A DNA stretch of 31,223 bases. It comes from Cryomorphaceae bacterium. Its GTDB lineage: Bacteria > Bacteroidota > Bacteroidia > Flavobacteriales > Schleiferiaceae. Position 1 is the first letter of the stretch. The number at the start of each line of letters is the position of its first letter. Below, in pieces: positions 1 through 5,862 of this stretch. Below the pieces are notes generated by a model. It was not told where the DNA came from. It saw only the letters and a list, made by a program, of their open reading frames with translations, and did not search any database. The DNA is taken from NCBI GenBank assembly GCA_013205365.1, contig JABMNC010000054.1, positions 1-31,223 on the forward strand, read 5' to 3'. A program made the position numbers and the translations under genes.

Positions 1-347
1 CCGCTGCCGCTGATTCCAATGACTAGGTCTCCGGGCTGAAGGTAGTTTTTGAGCGGCTCAACAAAAATGTCGTCCCAGCCGATGTCGTTGGCTATGGCCA
101 TCATGCTGGGAAGGTTGTCGTTGAGGCAGATCATTTTAAATCGCTTGTTCAGGCCATAGGAGGCACCTTTGAGGAAGTCGCCCGCTGCATGGCTTGCGCT
201 GGCTCCTGAGCCTCCGTTGCCCATGGTAAAAATCTGGGCTCCGCGCTCGTGTGCATCCAAAAAAAGTGCAGCAAGCTGGTCAATGGCGCTCATATCCAGC
301 GCTTCAAGCGTTTGTGTAAGAAGGCTGCGGTATTCGGTGGGATTCAT
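1..347 (-). CDS. gmhA: Phosphoheptose isomerase, SIS domain (partial, C-terminus outside window)
   Basis: Only the first 115 residues are in the window. They begin MNPTEYRSLL and contain MGNGGSGASASHAAGDF, the phosphosugar-binding loop of SIS-domain isomerases, then CLNDNLPSMMAIANDIGWD and VIGISGSG, which are typical of the GmhA family. GmhA converts sedoheptulose 7-phosphate to D-glycero-D-manno-heptose 7-phosphate in the cytoplasm, the first step of activated-heptose synthesis. The ATG lies 12 nt downstream of the heptose kinase stop codon and in the same frame, so the two are almost certainly co-transcribed. The neighbouring kinase and guanylyltransferase/phosphatase supply the next three steps. 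The assignment as isomerase rests on motif and operon context; a paralogous SIS protein is less likely. Confidence 0.88.
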   Translation of the reverse strand, partial: MNPTEYRSLLTQTLEALDMSAIDQLAALFLDAHERGAQIFTMGNGGSGASASHAAGDFLKGASYGLNKRFKMICLNDNLPSMMAIANDIGWDDIFVEPLKNYLQPGDLVIGISGS

Positions 348-359
348 GCTTGGTTCAGT

Positions 360-1358
360 TTAGCGCTGCAAGTTCGGTTGTTCGTCGGAATAAATTATGC
401 GAGAACCTTCACTATCCCAATTAAAGGGAAAAAGGCGAAGGTCGCTTAGTGCCGCATCGAGGGCAGCATGGTCCTCCGGTCGCGCCACAAAGAGCATGAA
501 TCCACCGCCTCCTGCGCCAAGTAGTTTGCCTCCGAGGGCTCCGGCCTTCATTCCTCGCTCGTAGGCATTTTGAATGGCCGAATCGCTGATTCCGTGGGCA
601 AGGCTTTGCTTGAGAAGCCAGTTTTCGTGCATTAATCGGCCGCATTCGATCCAATTACTTGTTCCCAGTGCTGCCGCTAAAGGGTCCACGAGCTGGACCA
701 TTTCGCGCAAAACATCCTGCTTGCTTCGCTTGGCGCTCTCCAAACTTTGTCGGGCCAAAATAGCCGAGGCAGAGCGTTGATTGCCCAAATAATACAGCTT
801 TAAGTGCCGAAGCCATCCCTCTGGGTCGGGCAGGGCCACAGGGTGCACGCTTACGGATTCGTCGGGCTCAAATCGATAGACATGAAAGCCCCCAAAGGCC
901 GCCGCGTACTGATCCTGCTTGCCAATGGGTTCGCCCAAATCGCCGAGTTCTACCATGCAGGCCTGTTCCGCAAGCCAAGACTTTGAAGCTTCGTCGGCAC
1001 GCCCAAGCCTTGCCATTAGGTTGTGCAGTGTTCCAACCGTGAACGACGACGACGAGCCCATTCCGGTGCCCGAGGGAACGTCAGCAATGCTGCTGATTTC
1101 TAGTCCGGTCCCAAGTTTTAAGCGGGTCAGAATGGCCCGCAGAAGAGGGTGCTGAAGCGCTCCAACGCTTGAAACCGTTTCGGTGCTCGAGTACTTCGTG
1201 CGGATTTGCCCCGATTCAAAAAAATCGTGGCTGCTGACGTACAGGTACTTATCAATGGTGCTCGAGAGCACGGCGCCTCCGTGCTCGCGGTAGTAGGCGG
1301 GCAGGTCAGAACCCCCACCGACGTAGGAGATTCGCAAGGGAGTGCGGCTAATGATCAT
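360..1358 (-). CDS. hddA: D-glycero-alpha-D-manno-heptose 7-phosphate kinase (GHMP kinase)
   Basis: A 332-residue GHMP-family kinase. The start chosen is MIISRTPLRISYVGGGSDLP, which is how HddA-type kinases begin; the open frame runs 13 codons further upstream, but that extension lies inside the preceding gene. Visible motifs are the N-terminal substrate motif RTPLRISYVGGGSD, the ATP loop PSGTGMGSSSSF at about residues 95-106, and the C-terminal GGKLLGAGGGGFML motif. It should phosphorylate heptose 7-phosphate at C1 with ATP to give the alpha-1,7-bisphosphate. Its ATG shares one base with the upstream stop codon (TAATG at 1356-1360), so translation is probably coupled. Family and context agree; fucose or mannose kinases of the same fold are less likely given the flanking gmhA and hddC-gmhB. 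Confidence 0.9.
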   Translation of the reverse strand: MIISRTPLRISYVGGGSDLPAYYREHGGAVLSSTIDKYLYVSSHDFFESGQIRTKYSSTETVSSVGALQHPLLRAILTRLKLGTGLEISSIADVPSGTGMGSSSSFTVGTLHNLMARLGRADEASKSWLAEQACMVELGDLGEPIGKQDQYAAAFGGFHVYRFEPDESVSVHPVALPDPEGWLRHLKLYYLGNQRSASAILARQSLESAKRSKQDVLREMVQLVDPLAAALGTSNWIECGRLMHENWLLKQSLAHGISDSAIQNAYERGMKAGALGGKLLGAGGGGFMLFVARPEDHAALDAALSDLRLFPFNWDSEGSRIIYSDEQPNLQR

Positions 1359-2686
1359 TAGAACGAAGTTCGCACCTTTTCCCGTTCCAAAATCCAATCG
1401 ACGGCCGCAGACAAATCGTCTACCTGAGCAGTGGGTATCGCATCGCTCGGTAAAAGTCCGTGCCCCGTGCGCACGCGCAAGGTCGCTGCAAGCCCAGCTG
1501 CCTGGCCTGCCTTAATGTCGCGCGGACTGTCGCCAACCATGAAGCTCTCGCTTAAATCAATATTAAAGCGCGCCGCAGCCTCAAGCAGCATGCCTGGCTT
1601 GGGCTTTCGGCAGCTGCATTCGATTTTGTAGGCCGGGTTTTCTTCAGAAAAACCTCCCTGCGGATGGTGCGGACAGTAGTAAATAGCGTCCACAAAGGCA
1701 GCTGCGTGATCGGCAAGTAGGCGTTCCATGCGTGCATGAATGCGATCTATGCCAGCTTCGTCGGTCAGATTTCGCGCCACAACGCTCTGGTTGGTGACCA
1801 CCACCGCAATAAAATTGCTTTGGTTGAGCCGGTAAATTGCTTCGGCGGCCCCAGGAATGAGCTCCATCTCGTCGGGACTTTTAATTAAGTCACTGTCTAC
1901 ATTAATAACTCCATCGCGGTCTAGAAACACGGCGCGCTGCGGGTTGCGCAGGTTGCGGGCCTCGACCTTGCCGCTGCGCAGGGCGTCTTCGACCTGATCG
2001 CGTCGCTTGGGATTGCCCATGTCTTTAATGTACTCTGGGCTAGAGTAGGCGAACATTCGGAGTTCTTCAACCCAAACCGGGAACAAATCGCGGCCAAAAT
2101 CGCTGGATATTCCTTGTGGAATATGCCGGAGCACGCTCGGTTCAAAGAGATAAAGGGCGGCATTCACTGCGTTGCGGACCTCTCGTTCTGCTGGATGGGG
2201 TTTGCCATAGACAGCTCGGATTCGCCCTGCGGCATCGGCATCGACCAAGTCGCTGTCGTAGGGATGGTCGTTGGGATGCACCAAAAGGCTGGCATCGGCT
2301 TGATTAAGACGGTGGTAGGCCTCCATGCGCCCCAGGTCAATGCTGCTCAAGGTGTCGGCATAAAAAACCCAAAAGGGCTCGTTGCCTAAATAATTACGCA
2401 GTTCCGCAAGGGCTCCAGCAGTGCCAAGAGGCTCTGATTCAACAAAATAATCAATGGAAACCCCCCATACTGAACCGTCGCCAAAGTGGCTTTGGAGCTG
2501 CTCGCCGAGGTGGCCAAGAGTGAATATAAACCTTCGCAAACCCTGGGCAGCATAGGTGCGCACCAAGTGTTCTGCAATGGGGATTCCGTCAACCGGAACC
2601 ATGGGCTTTGCCAGGCCCGGGAAGGCTGGAGCAAGCCTGGTTCCCTTACCGCCTGCTAAAACGACTGCGGTAGAAACAGCAGTCAT
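1358..2686 (-). CDS. Fused heptose-1-phosphate guanylyltransferase / heptose-1,7-bisphosphate phosphatase (HddC-GmhB)
   Basis: A 442-residue two-domain protein. Residues 1 to about 235 are a sugar-nucleotide transferase with VVLAGGKGTRLAP, KPMVPVDGIP and EPLGTAGAL, as in HddC. Residues about 250-430 are a HAD-IIIA phosphatase: motif I AVFLDRDGVINVD, motif II VVVTNQS, CRKPKPGM around the motif III lysine, and MVGDSPRDIKAG as motif IV. A CPHH...CSC zinc loop is also present, diagnostic of GmhB. Together the domains would dephosphorylate heptose 1,7-bisphosphate and transfer GMP to the resulting 1-phosphate. With HddA and GmhA this completes a four-step GDP-heptose route in three genes. GDP rather than ADP specificity is inferred from the HddA neighbour and the nucleotidyltransferase type. 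The ATG lies 5 nt after the thioredoxin stop, without a clear ribosome-binding site. Confidence 0.88.
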   Translation of the reverse strand: MTAVSTAVVLAGGKGTRLAPAFPGLAKPMVPVDGIPIAEHLVRTYAAQGLRRFIFTLGHLGEQLQSHFGDGSVWGVSIDYFVESEPLGTAGALAELRNYLGNEPFWVFYADTLSSIDLGRMEAYHRLNQADASLLVHPNDHPYDSDLVDADAAGRIRAVYGKPHPAEREVRNAVNAALYLFEPSVLRHIPQGISSDFGRDLFPVWVEELRMFAYSSPEYIKDMGNPKRRDQVEDALRSGKVEARNLRNPQRAVFLDRDGVINVDSDLIKSPDEMELIPGAAEAIYRLNQSNFIAVVVTNQSVVARNLTDEAGIDRIHARMERLLADHAAAFVDAIYYCPHHPQGGFSEENPAYKIECSCRKPKPGMLLEAAARFNIDLSESFMVGDSPRDIKAGQAAGLAATLRVRTGHGLLPSDAIPTAQVDDLSAAVDWILEREKVRTSF

Positions 2687-2691
2687 ACTGC

Positions 2692-3009
2692 CTAAATATG
2701 TGCTTCGATCTTCGAAGCAAGAATGTTCTTTGGAACGACGCCAACCTGCTTATCGACCACTTCGCCACCCTTAAAAATAAGTAGGGTAGGAATGTTCCGG
2801 ATTCCAAACTGTGCGGCGAGTTCACCCTCGCTGTCTACGTTAACCTTACCTACCGTGGCGCGCCCTTCAAAGTCAATGGCCAACTCCGAAACGATGGGCC
2901 CAACCACGCGGCATGGTCCGCACCATTCTGCCCAAAAGTCAACGAGGACTGGCTGGTCTGAGCTAAGTACGAGTTCTTTGAAGTTTGCAGCAGTGAAGTC
3001 TAGGGCCAT
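2692..3009 (-). CDS. trxA: Thioredoxin
   Basis: A 105-residue cytoplasmic thioredoxin with the classical active site WAEWCGPCR at about residues 26-34, the cis-proline region IRNIPTLLIF, and full thioredoxin length with no signal peptide. It reduces protein disulfides using electrons from thioredoxin reductase. It is the first gene of the minus-strand run that continues into the heptose genes, with only 5 nt before hddC-gmhB. The 5' leader is about 25-30 nt, A/T-rich, with no Shine-Dalgarno sequence, and sits below a TATCTTTG -7 box. A functional connection to heptose synthesis is not obvious; shared transcription may be incidental. Confidence 0.95.
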   Translation of the reverse strand: MALDFTAANFKELVLSSDQPVLVDFWAEWCGPCRVVGPIVSELAIDFEGRATVGKVNVDSEGELAAQFGIRNIPTLLIFKGGEVVDKQVGVVPKNILASKIEAHI

Positions 3010-3040
3010 GTTTTTAATTTATTAGTGAAGCTTAGTTATG

Positions 3041-3048
3041 CAAAGATA
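3041..3048 (-). promoter_or_regulatory. -7 promoter box upstream of trxA
   Basis: On the minus strand this reads TATCTTTG, an exact match to the Bacteroidota -7 consensus TAnnTTTG. It lies 31 nt upstream of the trxA ATG. I see no good -33 TTTG at the usual 19-21 nt spacing, so the call rests on the -7 box and position. Confidence 0.5.
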
Positions 3049-3229
3049 CGAAGCCCAATACCCGAGCTTAGCCTAAGTTTGCCCTGAAATACGTAGATTT
3101 TATAAACCGTTTATTGGCACTAAATCCGGCATAAAATCTTGTACTCCCGGGGAGTGCGGCAACTAGCGCCGACCTATGCCTCGACATCAAGTGATTCACG
3201 CTGAGCCAGCTAGGGCATGATGCCAACAA

Positions 3230-3256
3230 AAAAGCCTGCATATAAAGCAGGCTTTT
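3230..3256 (-). terminator. Rho-independent terminator of the tRNA-Asp unit
   Basis: A perfect 10-bp stem, AAAAGCCTGC with GCAGGCTTTT, encloses a 7-nt loop and is followed on the minus strand by more T residues. It starts 8 nt past the encoded CCA of the tRNA and separates the tRNA transcript from trxA. The A/T-flanked stem could act in both directions. Confidence 0.8.
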
Positions 3257-3263
3257 GTGTTTC

Positions 3264-3340
3264 TGGCGGTGCGGACGGGACTCGAACCCGCGACCCCCGG
3301 AGTGACAGGCCGGTATTCTCACCAACTGAACTACCGCGCC
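3264..3340 (-). tRNA. tRNA-Asp (GTC anticodon)
   Basis: A 77-nt cloverleaf with encoded CCA. The D-arm is GTTC/GAAT, the anticodon loop is CTGTCAC (anticodon GTC), and the T-arm is GCGGG-TTCGAGT-CCCGT. The aspartate identity bases G73, G34, U35, C36 and C38 are all present. Two stem positions are not Watson-Crick: C3 opposite A70 in the acceptor stem and C31 opposite U39 in the anticodon stem. It has its own -7 box (TATATTTG) 10 nt upstream and a terminator 8 nt downstream, so it is probably a single-gene unit. Confidence 0.93.
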
Positions 3341-3350
3341 AGAAGGGCTG

Positions 3351-3358
3351 CAAATATA
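3351..3358 (-). promoter_or_regulatory. -7 promoter box of tRNA-Asp
   Basis: Minus-strand TATATTTG is an exact TAnnTTTG match located 10 nt upstream of the mature 5' end of the tRNA and immediately after the stop of the FtsX-type permease gene. A T-rich trinucleotide lies 19 nt further upstream, but the -33 element is weak. Confidence 0.6.
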
Positions 3359-3364
3359 CGCGGT

Positions 3365-4537
3365 CTAGGTAGATTTTAAAATGCTTGCCGGCCGCATTTT
3401 TTTAATCCAAATCCAGGGTAAAAACAGGGAGGGAGTGAAGCTCAAAAAGACCGCCAAATAGAGCCATAAAAAACGGCTAAAGTCCCATGATACAGGAACT
3501 TGATCCACATAGTAGGTATCGGGATTAAGGCGAATTATGCCCGTCATCTCTTGGGTGAAGAGAAGGGCAAAGGCTATTCCCGTTCCCCAAAGAGCCCCTC
3601 GAAGCATCATGGGCGCAAGCATTCCTGCCAAAGCCAGGGGAGCCTGAGACGCTGACCATCCCAGAGCGCGCAGCAGGGCTAGGGCTCGCTGCTGCTCAAG
3701 AGAAAGTATGAGTAGGGTTCCGCCCAGGTTCACGGCGCCCACAATCATTAATACTAATGCCAAAATGGTCACGTTGGCATCAAATAAATCCAGCCATTGA
3801 TACAGGGCAACAAGATCATCCTTAGGTAAATAGACTTCAAGATTAAAGGGAATTTCATCACGAAGCAGCTCCACCCCAGTGGCCGTCAGCTCGGACTCGT
3901 CGATGCGCACCCAGGTCGCTTGGGCGCTGTCGGGCCATCGCTGCAGCGTGCGGATTCCGTCGAGCAGGCCTACCGCAGTTTGGGAGTCCCATTCTGCAAG
4001 TCCTGTTTCGTACAGTCCGGTTATGGTGAGGTAGCGAAGGGTAGGGGCAGTTCCGGTTTCACGGCTTGCATAAAAGGGCATCTCGTCGCCGACCTTCAGA
4101 CCAAGTCGAGCGCTTAGCTTGCGGCTCAGTACTACGTCGTAGGTGCTTTGCGGGGCATCCCCGTCCACCAGAAGCTGATCCCACTGAGGATTCCATCGCT
4201 GCCAACCAAGCCATTGCAAACCCTCCATGCCCTCGGGACCCGAGGCCACACCAGCCTTCCAAGCCATTTGCATCCAGCTCGCGGAGTCTAGGTCCAATAC
4301 CTGGTAGTGAGGCTGGGTTTCGTAGGGGCTGTTTTGGTCCAGGCTCCGAATTTGTGCGCTGCCATAAAACAAGCCAACCTTTTTGCGTATGGCAGACTGT
4401 AGTCCGCCCGAGAAAGACGTAGCCAGGGTAAGTGTCGCAAAGGTGCTTGCTACCACGGCGGTGGCTATTATCTTGGCCCTGCGTTGCCCATGGCTGGATG
4501 CACTCCAGCGCCTACCGAGCAGCCAAGAAAAACTCAT
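3365..4537 (-). CDS. FtsX/LolE-type ABC transporter permease
   Basis: About 390 residues with the MacB/FtsX layout: one transmembrane segment near the N-terminus (KIIATAVVASTFATLTLATSF), a long periplasmic domain of about 200 residues, then three C-terminal membrane segments ending RPASILKST. The opening MSFSWLLGRRWSASS matches the usual Bacteroidota start (MSLSYFIAKR-like), which favours position 4537. ATGs at 4555 and 4558 are possible and would sit right behind the -7 box at 4562-4569, as expected for a leaderless message. Such permeases pair with an ATPase to move lipoproteins or signal to cell-wall enzymes; no ATPase is in the window, so the substrate is unknown. The divergent neighbour is a cell-wall hydrolase. 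Confidence 0.82.
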   Translation of the reverse strand: MSFSWLLGRRWSASSHGQRRAKIIATAVVASTFATLTLATSFSGGLQSAIRKKVGLFYGSAQIRSLDQNSPYETQPHYQVLDLDSASWMQMAWKAGVASGPEGMEGLQWLGWQRWNPQWDQLLVDGDAPQSTYDVVLSRKLSARLGLKVGDEMPFYASRETGTAPTLRYLTITGLYETGLAEWDSQTAVGLLDGIRTLQRWPDSAQATWVRIDESELTATGVELLRDEIPFNLEVYLPKDDLVALYQWLDLFDANVTILALVLMIVGAVNLGGTLLILSLEQQRALALLRALGWSASQAPLALAGMLAPMMLRGALWGTGIAFALLFTQEMTGIIRLNPDTYYVDQVPVSWDFSRFLWLYLAVFLSFTPSLFLPWIWIKKMRPASILKST

Positions 4538-4561
4538 GCGTTGGAACAGTCCCATCATTAG

Positions 4562-4569
4562 CAAAAGTA
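4562..4569 (-). promoter_or_regulatory. -7 promoter box for the FtsX-type permease
   Basis: Minus-strand TACTTTTG matches TAnnTTTG exactly. It is followed after 3 nt by two consecutive ATG codons (4558 and 4555) and after 24 nt by the family-supported ATG at 4537. No clear -33 element is seen. Confidence 0.5.
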
Positions 4570-4586
4570 CGAGGCTAGTCCTCGCC

Positions 4587-5858
4587 ATGGGACTGCTTTT
4601 TGCCTCCCTCTGGCTTGAGGGTCAAAACCTGCGCCTCGGTGCCGAACGCGAACGGCTGTACATGCCAAATTTGCGGGGCAAGCGGGTAGCAGTGGTTGCG
4701 CACGCCGCTTCTTTAGCCGATTCGGAGCACAGCGTGGACCGCCTGCTTCGCCGCGGGGTGGACCTGCGTTTTGTATTTACCCCAGAGCACGGATTCAGGG
4801 GTACTGCCTCAGCGGGCGAGAAGGTGGAGTCCGCGCGAGACGAGCAAACCGGACTGCGCCTTGTTTCGCTTTATGGGGACCGCCGCAGGCCGTCTGCCGC
4901 TGACATGGACAGCATAGATGTAGTCGTCTACGACCTTCAGGACCTAAGCATCCGTTTTTATACCTACGTTTCGACCCTAATTTATGTCATGGAGGCCTGC
5001 GCAGAGTATCAAAAGACCCTCATTGTGCTTGACCGCCCGAGCCCTTTTGCAGACGTGGTCGACGGGCCCATACTCGATACCGCTCGGCACCGGAGTTTTG
5101 TTGGTTTGCACCCGGTCCCCGTGCTTTATGGACTGACCTCTGGGGAATACGCGCTTATGGCCAAGGGAGAACAGTGGGTACGCGGCGCGGATTCTTTGGA
5201 TTTACTGGTGGTCCCCGTGGAACACTACCGCCGGGAGCGGATCTACCCCTCGTCGCCGCCTTCTCCCAACCTAGCTAGTCAAAATGCCATTAATTGGTAC
5301 CCATCCCTATGCTTTTTTGAGGCTACCGACGTGTCGGTGGGTCGCGGAACCGATGCTCCCTTTGAGCAATACGGCGCTCCCTGGTGGGGCGATTCCAGCC
5401 ATTGGTTTGATCCGGTCTCTCGCATTGGCGCTTCAGCGCCTCCGCACGAGGGCGACAGGGTACTCGGAGTAGATTTGCGCAAGGTGCCTGCGCCGTTAGG
5501 AATCGATTGGTCGCACCTCTGGGAGGCAAAGTATCGGTACGATTCCCTTCGCATAGCCGACAGTATGACGGTTTACCCGCCCTTTGCGCGGACCTTCATT
5601 AACCGACTTTCGGGGACTTCTTCGCTTATGCAGGCCCTTGATGAGGGCTGGACCGCAGGCCAATTCCAGGCCTCCTACTTTAGCGATGTGCTTCGGTTCA
5701 ATCTGGCCCGTCAGCGCTACCTCCTGTATGAATCCATAACCGACTACCAACCCGGGCTAGTGATCCCGAATCTTGAGCAAGAACCTTTGCCCGCGCAACC
5801 GCCGGCGCGCAAACCATGGTGGCGCAGGATGGTTCGGTCAGCGTCCCCCAAGCCTTAA
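4587..5858 (+). CDS. Exo-beta-N-acetylmuramidase NamZ family (DUF1343)
   Basis: 423 residues from ATG 4587. The open frame extends another 68 codons upstream, but that part is antisense to the permease gene and unlike the family. A hydrophobic start (MGLLFASLWLEG) could be a short signal peptide. DUF1343 hallmarks appear in order: LRGKRVAVVAH, FVFTPEHGFRGTASAGE, LVSLYGDRRRPS, DVVVYDLQDLSIRFYTYVSTL, LDRPSPF, VPVLYGLTSGEYA and SVGRGTDAPFEQYGAPWW. Characterised NamZ enzymes release N-acetylmuramic acid from the non-reducing ends of peptidoglycan fragments during wall recycling; this protein is expected to act in the periplasm. The stop is only 4 nt from the stop of the convergent TonB receptor gene, with no visible terminator between them. 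Confidence 0.87.
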   Translation: MGLLFASLWLEGQNLRLGAERERLYMPNLRGKRVAVVAHAASLADSEHSVDRLLRRGVDLRFVFTPEHGFRGTASAGEKVESARDEQTGLRLVSLYGDRRRPSAADMDSIDVVVYDLQDLSIRFYTYVSTLIYVMEACAEYQKTLIVLDRPSPFADVVDGPILDTARHRSFVGLHPVPVLYGLTSGEYALMAKGEQWVRGADSLDLLVVPVEHYRRERIYPSSPPSPNLASQNAINWYPSLCFFEATDVSVGRGTDAPFEQYGAPWWGDSSHWFDPVSRIGASAPPHEGDRVLGVDLRKVPAPLGIDWSHLWEAKYRYDSLRIADSMTVYPPFARTFINRLSGTSSLMQALDEGWTAGQFQASYFSDVLRFNLARQRYLLYESITDYQPGLVIPNLEQEPLPAQPPARKPWWRRMVRSASPKP

Positions 5859-5862
5859 AGGC

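Noticed and set aside
28..449. Two short plus-strand frames over gmhA/hddA
   Set aside because: They are opposite coding sequence with strong family matches and have no similarity to known proteins.
3068..3325. 85-codon minus frame across the tRNA-Asp
   Set aside because: It runs through the tRNA and its terminator, and its N-terminal residues are simply translated tRNA sequence, so it is not a gene.
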